Source: Nematopogon swammerdamellus
Taxonomy: Eukaryota; Arthropoda; Insecta; Lepidoptera; Adelidae
Length of the DNA: 64,000 nucleotides
NCBI GenBank assembly: GCA_946902875.1
Contig: OX336348.1
Span: 16,207,741-16,271,740 of the forward strand
Reading direction: 5' to 3'
Below, piece by piece: positions 10,833 through 21,520 of the stretch. The notes under the pieces are model-generated. The model worked only from the letters and a program-made list of their open reading frames with translations. It searched no databases and was not told the origin of the DNA. How positions within the stretch are numbered: position 1 is the stretch's first letter; the number at the start of each line of letters is the position of its first letter. Position numbers and translations under genes: made by a program.

Positions 10833-11230
10833 TGTCCCCCTCAAGGCGCCACAGCACCGAGGACACACCGAAAGCGCAACCAGACGCACCGCTAATGCTC
10901 ATTGCTGGAACACTAGTAAGATATCCATTGGCGCATAGGTACCGCATCTGTCGCACATAACCGCATGTTTTTGGCTCATAACAATCGCTTATTCGGTCAG
11001 TAATTAATTTCAATAAAACAGAAACACACTTTGCCCCCTCAAGGTGCCGAAACACCGAGGACACGCAGAAAGACGCAACTAGATGCACCGAATGCTAACC
11101 GCTGGAACTCCTGTAAGATCAAATGGTGCATAGATACCGCCATCTGTCGCATCTAAATGCGTGTTTATGGCTCATACTAGTAAAATAATCATCACTTAGT
11201 CGCTCAGTAATAAATTTCAATCAGAAAAAT
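10828..11230. repeat. Direct duplication, ~205-bp period
   Basis: CCCCCTCAAGG(C/T)GCC, ACACCGAGGACAC, GCTGGAAC and TTTATGGCTCAT-like phrases recur in order at about 10835-11035 and 11037-11230 with moderate divergence. Confidence 0.65.
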
Positions 11231-11299
11231 ACACACAACTAATTTCCGTTTACCGTATAACATACATACCACTCAAACAACATAAAAATTTTGGTAATA

Positions 11300-11440
11300 G
11301 TATCAAATCAAATCAAATCAAAATATACGTTATTGCACACCATAAAAAGGAACAACAGGCGAGTTTAATGCAAAGTAGCATTCTTTACAAACTAACCTTT
11401 AGGATGTGGAGAAGCTGATAGGGCGAATAGTAATAGAAAC
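11300..11440 (-). mobile_element. LINE 3'-end fragment (minus strand)
   Basis: (AAATC)n tail followed by AACAACAGGCGAGTTTAATG and CTTTAGGATGTGGAG. The same arrangement, diverged, is at 57050-57195. These look like the last part of a LINE 3' UTR with its microsatellite tail. Confidence 0.5.
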
Positions 11441-12360
11441 GATTAGTAATGTTTTTCTATCTACCTCCTATTTATTAAAAAACGCTCACAGCAAACTCAC
11501 TGCCACGAAGTCACTTCGACCAAATGCCAATAGAAAAAAAATGTAATACCGATGAACGTCAAGCAGTAGGTACACATCAATATTTTCGAATCTATTTTTA
11601 TCTGATTGATCCTTGAATCTATCAATCCGAATCGAATACACACCGTGCCGTGACCCTCGAGTGCTCTCGTCAGCTTCAGAATGTCAGCTCAGAAACAGCC
11701 ACCGGGCGAGTTACATCACGGTTGATCAATGTGCAAAATATCATTCGTTATTACAATCGTTACGTAGGTTCTTTAATTTACATACCGTTTGTGGGCTGTA
11801 GAAAATGTCCCCGCTTCTGAGTTGTCATGAATATAAACTCCAGTGTAGCGTATCACATATTTATTCACTTGTCTCGGTTAATCAATTCTACAAACAATAT
11901 CTAGTACACTATCGTCTTCTTCGTCGATCCGTCCACACTACCGCCTGCCAGCCAGCCAGCCGCAATCTGCCCTCTCTTCCCGCTCCCCTCCACTACTCGC
12001 TCCCCACTTCAGCATCCTCTCTTCTTATTGGTGTTCGTTACACTTCACAAATTCAAACCAACCAATTAGGAGCGACCATGAGTGTTGCCTGTTTGTTACT
12101 AAAGTACTCCCGGAAATGAAATATTAAAATTAAAACTTATACGAATCATGACAATACATACATACATAAAGAAAATCGTCCATAACTCTTAAACCGATCA
12201 TCTGAATTAGATTTAACTTAGTACAAGCACGTTTAACTATGTAGGACACAGGATAGGCTAAATAAAATTCAGTTCCGGTTACGCTAAGATGTGGCACCCA
12301 TACAAACCGAATTGTTCCGCGCACCGAAATAAAGGCGAAAATAAAGGTACAGTAGCGGGC
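11441..12360. other. Intergenic sequence, no supported gene
   Basis: Frames of 62 and 104 codons exist (11613, 11805) but show no domain, and a pyrimidine-rich tract at 11935-12020 helps keep them open. I do not call them genes. Confidence 0.35.
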
Positions 12361-12422
12361 TTACTTACTTTCTTCTTTTTATATACGAATTTCACGCGAG
12401 CGAAGCCGCGGGCAAAAGCTAG
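12361..12422. repeat. Helitron-like CTAG terminus
   Basis: ACTTACTTTCTTC then ATTTCACGCGAGCGAAGCC, GCGGGCAAAAGCTAG and a following T. Same end as in the 7443-7732 element. Confidence 0.6.
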
Positions 12423-12657
12423 TAAGAAATATAAGAGTTTAGGTAAAAATACCTAACTTCTGTTATGAATATTTTTTGGATTTTTATAATATTATGTTGC
12501 CAATAATATGTTTAATTCATAATACTTCATCGTACTTTAATGGCAACTCTGAGGAATTTATGTGGGGTCCACTAGCCTCCTTTCCTACACTAATGTCCAC
12601 AAAAAGCGATCTGCCTGCCTTTTTTTTAGTTTTTAATGTAAAAATTTATTTTTCAGA

Positions 12658-12738
12658 TATTGGACCTCTTATTCTCCGATTTTTTCGTGCACTCTGGAAT
12701 CGAGAATCTCCTGAAGAACCCGGAATTTATAAGTTGAA
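12658..12738 (+). other. Possible terminal exon of an unidentified gene
   Basis: A strong splice acceptor (pyrimidine tract then TTTTTCAG at 12649-12656) is followed by an open stretch of about 26 codons ending at a TGA near 12736. The residues (LDLLFSDFFVHSGIENLLK) look protein-like and are not low complexity. A second frame across the same acceptor is also open. A possible poly(A) signal lies near 12888. I cannot name the protein. It could be a chance frame. Confidence 0.25.
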
Positions 12739-12739
12739 T

Positions 12740-13557
12740 GGTAAAAAAGGCAATTGTTTTGAATTTTACAATAATTTTTTAATTTAAATAATACAACTTA
12801 CATACAAAATCCACAGGCCTCACTAAGAATCGCGACAACCAGAGGGCATTGGAAATGTACTCATGAAATAAGCTTGTCACAATAATAAATACGTATACGT
12901 ATATATGTAGGTAGTTCAAAGTCGCCATCTATTCTATGGAGCACTGAAACAACGTTTAATTAACACGTAGGTATTTGCATACTGTGTAGTCCGGAAAGAG
13001 GAAAATATTATACTATGTAGGTAAGTAGGTAGGTACGCTACCTACCCCTAGCCTAAACCACAGAATAGTTAAGTAATACGGCCTAAAAGTTTCTACTGTA
13101 CGTAATAAAAAAACATAAACTTAGTCAAGTAGGTATTTTGGTACATTATTGCCGTCGTCGTCGTCGTCATTGTTTTTGTTTGTGTGTGTCATATGTGTCC
13201 AGTCCAGTCCAAAGAGAGAAACGGACGGCGCGGCGCGGTCGCGTCATCGCGAAATGCATGTATGCGCTACACATTTAGCTCTAATACTACACATTGAAGT
13301 TTAATAGGTAGCAAACTATATAATATATATTTTCGGAATTGTAATTTAATTACCTTTAATTTGACACCCCACTCAATATTGAAAAACTAGTTTTACATAA
13401 ACGCCAAACTCATAAGCCTACCTTTTTTGGATTCGCCGTAGTTGAGTAAAAATAGAGCAAACACTTGCCGCACATGCCTCCAACATCCACTGCAAGCGTT
13501 CCGAGCGAGAATGATAAAAATCAATTTTTCCAAAATTCTCTCGATAAAAATGTCCAA
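12740..13557. other. Intergenic sequence with simple repeats
   Basis: GTAGGTA-type runs near 13018-13040 and (GTC)n at 13151-13168. No gene seen. Confidence 0.35.
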
Positions 13558-14140
13558 AACTTTTTAAACGGTTTTATTTAGCTTGACTCCGTATATTTGG
13601 TTGTTTCAAATCTTGCGACAACTTTTTCAACTACTTTTACTAAACCGATTCATAAGAAACTTTGCACACATTGAGTTCCCGTAACAATACAATATTATGA
13701 TACTTTCAACTTGGTAACGAGGGTCTGATGATGGAGACAGGAGGTGGACAGTGGAACTCTTCAACCGTTACTAGTAACCGCCTCAAGTTTGGGCTCATTT
13801 GGTTGGTTCGGACGAGTGCTCCATACTTCCACGAATACATTTGGTGACGAGAGTCTGATGATGGAGTCGGGAGTTGGACAGTGGAACTATTCAACCGTTA
13901 GTAGTAACCCTCTCGAGTTTGGGCTCATTTAGTTGCTTTGGACGAGTGCCCCATACTTCTACTAATACACTTGGTGACGAGGGTCTGATCATGGAGTCAG
14001 GAGGTGGGCAGTGGTACTCTTCAACCGTTACTAGTAACCCCTCGAGTTTTCTCATGGAACTCATTTGGTTGGATTGGACGAGTGCTCCATACTTCCACCA
14101 AAATACTTGGTGACGAGGGTCTGATGATATGGAGTCAGAA
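13558..14140 (+). repeat. 130-bp satellite with unique head (copy 1)
   Basis: A single-copy head (13558-13715) starts AAACGGTTTTATTTAGCTTG and contains CTTGCGACAACTTTTTCAAC. It is followed by about three units with CGAGGGTCTGATGATGGAG, GTGGAACTCTTCAACC and GTTACTAGTAACC. The same head precedes the array at 47830, so head and array belong to one mobile family. The frames in both strands are satellite by-products. Confidence 0.85.
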
Positions 14141-15060
14141 GGAGGACAGTTGTCACGTTGTGGTTTTTTAATAACGGACTGTCGAAATACGCTTACCGAA
14201 AGTGTCAGAGACACATTGCCAGTACGTAGGAAATTGCTCCGTACTAGGGCTAGTTACACGTGAGACGTCCGTTATTTTGAACAATATTGCAACCCACCTA
14301 CAATTCTTAAACTTCAAACACATATATCTAAGTGTACTACATTCTCACTACTTAACCAAGTACATATTATTCAATCATTTACCGAGCGTGAATTTCTGCG
14401 ATCTCTTCCCGCTGTCAGTCCATACAAATTATTATAACTCAACCATAGAACTCAAATGACGTAACGAAAAAGTTTTGCGAGCGTCATCATGGTAATCTGT
14501 TAACCTAGTTGGGCGACCCCGGTTAGCGGGAGAGAACATGGTGATACCAGCCGGATAAATATAAATGCTGGATAATACGGGAATTCACGTTCGTCTCATT
14601 TGTTTTTATTTATTTTATCGAGTCAGACATTTTCTGATTACTCCTGTCAGAGGCCCAATAATCACATTTAAGTTAGGTGCAGGCCTTCAGCCGTATATAT
14701 TCACCGATTATTCACATAATGTGCGGCAGCGCGTGCTAGCCGACTTCCCTTAGCGCGGCCACCCACAAAGCGAGCTGTCAACGTATAAAAACAGCGTCTC
14801 CAAGCGGCGGACTTCACTTCTGTACAAAATCTCCGCTAAATATTACAATAATGCGTTCGGTCGGTCAGTCTCCGTGAGCTATTCTCTTACTCGCGACTGC
14901 GGTATCGCCGACGAGCCACATCTCACCACCAACGCCGTCGGCTACGAGTCGCGGAGCCCTCACGAACGCCAACTGCCGTCCGCCTACAGCGAGTAGATTG
15001 GAGTCTCCGACCTGGGTTACGGCTTCTACGTTCTCCTTCTTCTTCCCCGTTTCTACACTT
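14141..15060. other. Intergenic sequence with a promoter-like segment
   Basis: A TATAAAAA box at 14784 lies about 30 bp before a TTCACTTC start-like motif, in a CpG-richer stretch (14730-15050). It could be a solo LTR or a gene 5' end, but no target duplication or long frame supports either. Confidence 0.25.
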
Positions 15061-15061
15061 T

Positions 15062-16545
15062 TAAATAAAATCAAATCAAAAGTGTTTATTTCTCAATGCA
15101 CATTAATTACAAACAATTTTATATACATACAACTTAATATATCTAATTTGTGATTTGAGAAAGAGGTCTAGGCGCAGCTTGTGGCACTATACCCTTGCAG
15201 TGCCGCTGATTTTAAGCCTATCTAAGTAAGAATATAGTGACAGGAACTAACTATAAAATTAACAATATAATTTTTAAATAAAATAATGTTTATAATATTT
15301 GTAAAAAAAAAAAATTACAGAAAATTAAAATTTAACATTTAAACATACAAGTTTTTAAGTAATTAGTACTAATAAAACTAAAATAAGCTGGATTAAAATG
15401 TGTTATACAATAATACTTACAACGCACATTTAACAATTCGATTTAGCATCTCAGCAGAGCGAACGAGACCGCGCATGCCTGCGCCTGCACCTTCGCGCCT
15501 GTTGGACTGTGTGTGAGGTAGTTAGTGATAAATAAAATAAGTGAAAGAAAGGATTGGAGGTAAGTAAGCGATGTGTAATGTTGTGTTATATGAATGTAGT
15601 GGAGTGTTTATGGATTTAATCATGATATGAAATATAGGTATAAAAAAAACAAAAAAAATTATTAAAATAACTGAATTTAGTGATTAATGTTCTTCTGTAG
15701 TTGTAATAAATGATTTTTGTAATGCGTTTTGAATGTAATTATTTTTTCTAGATTTCTTATTGGAGGAGGAATGTTATTCCAGCACCGGGATGCTGCATAT
15801 TTGAAGCTGCCTTCGAATGCGGCACCTTGGTGCTTCGGAACTGCCAATAACCTACCTACTGAGCGAGTTCGATAACGACTTCCCTCACCAAGCCATTTCA
15901 GTTTCCTCCATAGTGGGGCTGGTTTTTTTTGTTTGTATTAATTTGTGTATTGTAACAGCCTGGTGAAGGTGTCGACGGTTCTCCATTCTAAGTAGGTCGA
16001 GGCGATTAATATAAGGAGTAATATGCTCTCTTCTTTTAATATTATTTTCGCAGAACCGCGTGCACGCATTCTGGACCCTCTGGATGCGCTTAGCAGTCTT
16101 TTTGTACAGACAAGGCCCATATACGACGTCACAATAATTAAATTGTGACAGTGTGAGAGCTTCCGTGGCCTTCTGTCTGACTTCGACTAACAGGTGTTGG
16201 CGAATTTTATATAATGTCTTTAGTTTGCCAAACGAAGCCCTGAACTTACCAGCTACATGTTCCTCAAACCTAAGTTGGTCGTCCATTTGGACTCCTAAAT
16301 TGCGAGCTGACTTGACAATGGGTATGGAAATATTATTAAGTTTAATTATTGGGTTTTTTGCCATGATCTTATTAACACCTCTTCTACTGCCCATTACTAG
16401 TGCCAACGTCTTTGAAGGATTTAGAGCGAGTCCATTATCAGACGACCATCTCCAGGTATTCTCCAAGTCCCGGTTGACTTTAACGACCGCTTCGTCAAGT
16501 TTCTCAGGTAAAAACGAGTATAGAAGTTGAGTGACATGGAAGAGC
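15062..16545 (-). mobile_element. 5'-truncated CR1/Jockey-like LINE (minus strand)
   Basis: On the minus strand the element runs from a broken GCPQGSS-like RT motif (about 16545) through the C-terminal protein (16466-15885) and a long 3' UTR to a (TTTGA)n-type tail near 15066. The UTR has no other gene. Confidence 0.65.
15885..16466 (-). CDS. LINE reverse transcriptase, C-terminal fragment
   Basis: The 193-residue frame has the usual order of a CR1/Jockey-type RT after the catalytic YADD region: NTWRWSSDNGLALNPSKT (thumb entry), a NLGV motif in KSARNLGVQMDD, KLKTLYKIRQ, YGPCLYKKTAKRIQRVQNACTR and a final RMENRRHLHQ stretch. The fingers and palm with the catalytic aspartates are missing or broken upstream (only a degenerate PQGS motif is visible near 16540), so it cannot be active. 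The start shown is simply the first usable codon. It would have copied LINE RNA into DNA at the nicked target. Confidence 0.75.
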   Translation of the reverse strand: MENTWRWSSDNGLALNPSKTLALVMGSRRGVNKIMAKNPIIKLNNISIPIVKSARNLGVQMDDQLRFEEHVAGKFRASFGKLKTLYKIRQHLLVEVRQKATEALTLSQFNYCDVVYGPCLYKKTAKRIQRVQNACTRFCENNIKRREHITPYINRLDLLRMENRRHLHQAVTIHKLIQTKKTSPTMEETEMAW

Positions 16546-17040
16546 CTTGCGGGCAGCCACTACTATTCTACGTTTCATTTACGTATCTACCTTTCAAGTC
16601 TACGTTCTACGTTCTTCCTTCAAGAACGACACTTCTGCATCGCCTGCGTCCGCATAGTCGGGAATGGGCTATCCCCGACATCACCCCACGTCCGACTGTC
16701 CCGAAGCAGGAATTTGTGAAGAGGGTGGGGAACGAGCTTCACGTCGCGGAGCTTGGTGTTGGCCTCTTCGCATCGATCTCCGTTCCACGCTCTCCATCGA
16801 AGCTAAGTTCTTGGCGGAATCATAGTCTTGTATAATATCGCCTTGCTCGTTCGTCTCTTTCTAGATGCTACTACCTTGCTCAAGTAATTTCTTTCTTTTC
16901 TAAGCACGCTTGTGGCCGTTCCCCAAGCGTGCAGTAAATTCACACCCTGATATCTTTTTAATTGCATTTCTTTTGTGTTAAAGTGTATTAAACGCTCTGT
17001 ATTAAAGTTCTGAGTCGTCATTTTATCTCCCACAAGTCTC
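16546..17040. other. Unassigned sequence
   Basis: Open frames on the plus strand (16527-16835) show no domain. A pyrimidine-rich stretch at 16840-16905 is visible. Nothing supported. Confidence 0.3.
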
Positions 17041-17320
17041 ATCGTCTTACAGTGGAACTCTTTAACCGTTACTAGTAACCTACTCGAGTTTGGGCCCATT
17101 TGATTGGTTCAGACGACTGCTCCATAATTCCACCAATACACATCGTGACGAGGATCTGATGATGGAGGGATGAGGTGGACTGTGGAACTCTTCAACCGTT
17201 ACTAGTAACCCCCTTGAGTTTTGACTCATTTGATTGGGTTTGACGAGTGTCCCATACTTCCACGAATACAATTGGTGACGAGGATCTGATTATGGAGGCA
17301 CGAGGTGGACTGTAGAACTT
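17041..17320 (+). repeat. 130-bp satellite (copy 2, about two units)
   Basis: Diverged units with GTGGAACTC, CCGTTACTAGTAACC and CGAGGATCTGAT(G/T)ATGGAGG, lacking the unique head of the 13.6- and 47.8-kb copies. Confidence 0.8.
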
Positions 17321-17376
17321 AAATAAAAAAAAATGTTACGAATATTTCATTGGAATAAGTATTGATTGTTTAAATC

Positions 17377-17544
17377 CACCCAAGTTAAGGTTTCTGTATT
17401 GTGCCGCGAACTATGTGGTGTTAGGGTGGCTAAAAATGATACGACGTTAGCGATACACCACCCAAGTCAACGTTTGAATCGTGGCGAGGACTATGTGGCA
17501 TTCGGGTGGACAAAAATGATATGTCGTTAGCGTTTCAACCTCAA
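17377..17544 (+). repeat. Two tandem 84-bp units
   Basis: CACCCAAGT(T/C)AA, GACTATGTGG or GAACTATGTGG, AAAAATGATA and CGTTAGCG recur in order at 17377 and 17461. They lie just before the helicase-family remnant. Confidence 0.65.
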
Positions 17545-17639
17545 GGCTGGGCGCACCTTGTTGTATGAGAGCCTTGCCCCACATGGACCTCTGGGAGGGT
17601 CGACTGTTATTGGTCCAATACTCGTGGGAACAGCATGAA

Positions 17640-17930
17640 AGAAAAAAATTTAAACTGAAACAGCGAAAAAGACGGCTAGAAATATTGAAGGAAAAGTATA
17701 GAGCAAAGCGCGCTAAAATGAGTGAAAATGACAGGCATGCTGAACTACAACTATACTGAGTTTGTCTTTAGAAGGGCTATGGTATTGAGGAGCTTGATTG
17801 TGAGAAATTTACAGGTAAGAAACCGTGTGACAAAGATGCAAAAAGAGAGTTGGAAATAATGAGGAGTTTGCGAGCCAAGAATCAAACTAAAAACGAAAAA
17901 AATTGGTTGTCTGTAAAGTCGGTTTACGGA
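17640..17930 (+). pseudogene. Internally deleted Helitron-type protein remnant (basic N-terminal piece joined to helicase C-terminal piece)
   Basis: The frame ending at 17759 has a very basic stretch (KLKQRKRRLEILKEKYRAKR) and then MSENDRHAEL, which recalls the N-terminus of some Helitron proteins. Straight after its stop, 17772-17930 matches the C-terminal coding sequence and 3' flank of the helicase at 49300-49450 (TTTAGAAGGGCTATG, GAGGAGCTTGATTGTGAGAAA) but with frame breaks. The simplest reading is a deletion derivative keeping both ends of one gene. The N-terminal assignment is a guess from composition and neighbourhood; the C-terminal match is direct. Confidence 0.5.
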
Positions 17931-18129
17931 CGATAGTTTTACGTGATGACGTCATAAAGTATATAAAGTGCGAAGTCAGATACAAAATCAGTTTATAATA
18001 CTTTATCGTGCTTTGAAGTTTAATTCTTAAATCTCAAATGTGAGTACTTTAAAAACTAATAATATTAAGAAGAAAAGCTGTCAGACTGACAGGGGGTAAA
18101 CTTGTTTTCTGAAAATTTGAAAAAATTAA

Positions 18130-18725
18130 AATTTTATAAAACTGGTTACCCGACAGCCTCGGCAGTGGATTACCGGCGACACCGCCTCAGCGCCTCACCA
18201 CCCCGCTGTGTCAGAGGAAGGACAAGTGACGTCGCGCGTCCCTGTCAACACGCCTCGCCCTCCTCGCGGTGTGGCCGGATCCAGTGACAAGACCTGCTGT
18301 TTCTTTCGCAACCAGCGCACCCAATCCACCATGGTTCGCTGATCCATCGCCCGCGTCTGCCGGTGAGGATGACGAACCAGGGACACGCCCCGCCACACCA
18401 GCTACGACGGGACGAAGTCCGCCGCCACCGGTTAGCTTGGGGCTATCGCGGCCCTGTGTCGCGCTTGCAGCCTCCGCTACCGGTGCAGCGCCGTGCGCAA
18501 CAGCGACGCACGCAAGAGGGCAACAAAGATAGAAGAGCTGTGTGACGTCGCCCCGCAGTCCGACGGATACGGAGCTCTCGGGGATGGGGATGGTGGTGGT
18601 CTACGTGTCTAGTACCACCACCTATCGCTCGTAGCTTGTCTCGCGTCGTCCCGGAGAGCGCCGTAGCCACGGCCTGCACCCACCGGCGTGCTTGGAGGCC
18701 TGCCTCCCGCCGCCGGCGGATATTT
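18130..18725 (+). pseudogene. CpG-rich coding-like island, probable LINE remnant
   Basis: The GC content rises sharply, then ends in CCGCCGCCGGCGGATATTTGCCG before an AT-rich 3' UTR with AATAAA at 18828. Frames (for example 18269-18532) are rich in Ala, Pro, Ser and Thr. No domain is recognised. The structure (GC-rich body, abrupt AT-rich tail) resembles a shortened non-LTR element. Confidence 0.35.
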
Positions 18726-18751
18726 GCCGTTTATATTTAGATTTTTATTAA

Positions 18752-18914
18752 TTTTGTGTATTTTTATAAGTTTTTGTAGAATATAAAATATGTAAAATTA
18801 ATTTAAGTACATGATAAAAATGTGAAAATAAAGAATATTTATCAATATAATTTTGTGTATTTTTATAAGTTTTTGTAGAATATAAAATATGTAAAATTAA
18901 TTTAAGTACATGAA
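18752..18914 (+). repeat. Duplicated AT-rich 3' UTR segment (~98-bp period)
   Basis: TTTTGTGTATTTTTATAAG ... AATTTAAGTACATGA occurs twice, with an AATAAAGAA signal between copies. Confidence 0.7.
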
Positions 18915-18925
18915 AATATAGAGCA

Positions 18926-19544
18926 GCGCGGGAATTTACTTAGCGGTCCCCGACCCCTTTAAGTAAGTAAACGGAAATTATATTTGACTTTTTAAGGGTC
19001 GGGATTTTTTTAAGGGTCGGGATTTTTTTAATTTGTAATTTAATTGTTTATATACAAAACAGAAATCACCCGCACTACCCATCTACCATACTCACAATCC
19101 CAGGCATGACTGGCAGATAATGCCTTTAGGTATAACGCCATCTACATATTATCAAAGCGCATACTACAACGTTACAACACTTACCTAACTGCGAAGCTGA
19201 AGTATTTCATTTACTATTGACGCTAGATGTTGACGCTAGATGTCGCTCCATGAATTCTTCAGCATGAAATATTCAACAGTAGGTTGAGCAAATTCGCTTC
19301 GATAGGTACATGAACGATTAGCCCGGGTAGTTAAGACGTCTGGTCGGTGATGGTGGCAGGGACCGCGGGTTCGAGGCTCGCAAAAGACGGACAAATATAT
19401 TTTGTATTTCCTACTATTGTATATGCCTCTCTATCGCTTGTTACGCGCTCTCGCTTGCACGCATGGGTTCAGATGGAACGTGACACTTCTTCGTGCGTGC
19501 AGCCGGTGTTCATCAATTTATAAGACGTGACGTCATCACGTTAA
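18926..19544. other. Intergenic sequence with a tRNA-like patch
   Basis: GGGTCGGGATTTTTTTAA is duplicated at 18996-19030. Around 19322-19380 there is a possible degraded tRNA-like segment (GCGGGTTCGAGGCTCG as B box). No gene. Confidence 0.3.
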
Positions 19545-19765
19545 AAAAATAGGTAAAAAACTTTTAAATTAAACGGTTTTATTTAAAATCATCAGCTGTA
19601 CCAAAAACTAGAAAATAATTTAGGACAGAAATCTGGGCCTTCTTGAGATTTTACGTCTGGGTGAGAAATCGTGTAATACTAGCAGTGCTGTCTTCTCATG
19701 TCGGATGCCAAGGGGCACTTTGTGACGCTGCGTCAGCGTAATGAGTAATAAATTGGGACTTTTAA
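19545..19765 (+). mobile_element. Tail of the 130-bp satellite/helicase family
   Basis: AGGTAAAAAACTTTTAAATT, AAACGGTTTTATTTA, CAGCTGTACC, GGGCCTTCTTGAGATTTTAC and GTGCTGTCTTCTCATGTCGG match 49465-49690 and, inverted, 49745-49990. Confidence 0.8.
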
Positions 19766-20308
19766 GGCGGAAATAAGACTCAAACCGTGCTACCTGAGCA
19801 CTGATGATTGAAACACTAATCGTATGCAGATGTAATAGGTGCGAGATTCGTTCTACTCGTGCGGTGGCTGATACTTCGTGCCGACGAAGAACGTTTGCGC
19901 GAAAATCACACTATAAAAGGTGCTTCATTAGTCATGTCAAAAGTTTTGGGGAGAGTTACATACATACTCAAAAAAACGCTTTACGTAAAAAAAAACATAT
20001 GTTTATAGGAACATTTTTTCTCCTAACAAAAAAATAAAATGAAATAAGTAGCTGTAAAAACCAATCATAGTGACATTGTGACTTACTTACAACAAACAGC
20101 TGTTCTCCATATGAACATAGTACGGTCATTGAACCCGTACAATGCAAGTTACCTACTGTTACACACAGTTAATGTTTAGGTAGCAAACATTTTTTGTTAA
20201 ATTTCTCGAAAAGTAATGCTAAAACATATAATTTTTTTTTGCGTAACGTGTTTATTTGAGTGTGTATGTAACTCTCCCGAAATTTTTGACATGACTAACG
20301 AAGCACAT

Positions 20309-20590
20309 TTTACACGGTGTTGCAGTTGCCCCCGTAATATTTTTAATTGACATAAGGGGGTTATTCTATATGTGAAATTAAACAACTTCTGTGAAGAAAA
20401 AAAATTTTTTGAAACAAAAAAAAATTTTATTTTTCTATTTAAATTCTAAATACCTAATCTCAAAATGTATGGAGAAAAAAATTTTTTTTTCTTCCAATAA
20501 AAAAGTCGTAGAACAAAAGTTGTTCTATTTCACGTACAGAATCAGCCTTTCGGGTTTTACGGTTGGGGTTGCAACACCGTGTATATTAAA
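20309..20590. mobile_element. MITE related to 9869-10372 (CACGGTGTTGCA type)
   Basis: TTTACACGGTGTTGCAGTTG at the left and GGGTTGCAACACCGTGTATA at the right are inverted copies. AAGGGGGTTATTCT near the left end matches the relative at 9911. No transposase frame. Confidence 0.65.
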
Positions 20591-20664
20591 TTTCACGTGT
20601 TGGGAAAAATATTATCTATATTTCTATGAGGGTCTTGTATTGAAAGAATTGATGTTTCTCAGGA

Positions 20665-21520
20665 TTACCTACACCAGTCACCCTTCAGCCGGACGGAACG
20701 TTGTGGACGAGAAGAGGCTAGCACTTGTGTCTGAACTCGAGCAAACCCTCTAGTCTATTGCCGAATAAGGCCGGAGCAACTTGGTCGTGTTCAACGCATC
20801 GAAGACACAAGTGTGTGCGTTAAGTGCGAAGAGAACAGCGTTCACGCCAGCTCCTTCCTTTGAAAACATATCGCTGAAATTAGGCGACCACCTCGGGGTC
20901 CTCGGTGTCGAACTGTCGCACGACTTGAACTTCCGGCGCCATATTGAGGGCAAAGCCAAGCTGGCCTCAAAAAAGCTGGGCGTACTGAACAAGGTTCGAC
21001 GGGACTTCACGCCGCCGGGCCAAAAACTGACTTTGTACAAAACACAGGTTAGGTGCTGCTTGGAGTACTGCTCGCACTTGTGGGATGGCTCAGCTAAATA
21101 CCAGCTTGCGCCGCTAGACTCAATCCAGCGTCGTGCCGTGCGACTGGTGGGTGACCCCGTGGTGTCCCGCGACTTAGAACCACTGCAACTCCGTAGGGAC
21201 GTTGGCTCCCTGAGTGTGTTCTATCGTTTATTTCATGGGGAGTGTTCGAAGGAGCTGTTTAACGTAATTCCGTCGTCCCCATTCCACCTCCGCACTACGC
21301 GTACTGGGCAGGCGATGCAATATTCAATCGACCTACCACAGATGCGCACCAACCGGTTCTGTAGGTCTTTTATTCACAGAACCGGGAAAATGTGGAACGC
21401 ACTCCCTGCCCATCTATTTCCTCCCAAGTAGAGCCTGGAGTTTTTCAAAAGGAGCGTGAAAAGGCTCCTGTCAGGCCGGCATGACATTCGCAATCCCCGT
21501 GCATCACAGAATGTCCATGG
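20665..21520 (+). mobile_element. 5'-truncated Jockey-type LINE
   Basis: Begins with a broken piece (VDEKRLALVSELEQTL then a stop) upstream of the RT C-terminal frame. The coding homology runs past the stop at 21429 to about 21520. It belongs to the same family as the minus-strand element at 41336-43880. Confidence 0.75.
20781..21431 (+). CDS. Jockey-type LINE reverse transcriptase, C-terminal fragment
   Basis: The 216-residue frame matches the post-catalytic half of a Jockey-like RT: VFNASKTQVCALSAKR, a LGVLGVELSHDLNF stretch, KKLGVLNKVRR, LYKTQVRCCLEYCSHLWDGS, LDSIQRRAVRLVGD, LSVFYRLFHGECSKEL and an RTGKMWNALPAHLFP end. The catalytic YADD lies upstream and is absent. A stop follows PPK, although matching sequence continues (FFKRSVKRLLSG in the 21433-21480 region), so one nonsense change near 21429 has cut the end. 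CpG-rich, unlike the flanks, as usual for this family. Confidence 0.85.
   Translation: MVVFNASKTQVCALSAKRTAFTPAPSFENISLKLGDHLGVLGVELSHDLNFRRHIEGKAKLASKKLGVLNKVRRDFTPPGQKLTLYKTQVRCCLEYCSHLWDGSAKYQLAPLDSIQRRAVRLVGDPVVSRDLEPLQLRRDVGSLSVFYRLFHGECSKELFNVIPSSPFHLRTTRTGQAMQYSIDLPQMRTNRFCRSFIHRTGKMWNALPAHLFPPK

Noticed and set aside
14640..15060. Solo LTR with TATA box
   Set aside because: TGTCAGA...TTTCTACA ends are suggestive, but no target duplication and no partner LTR in the window.
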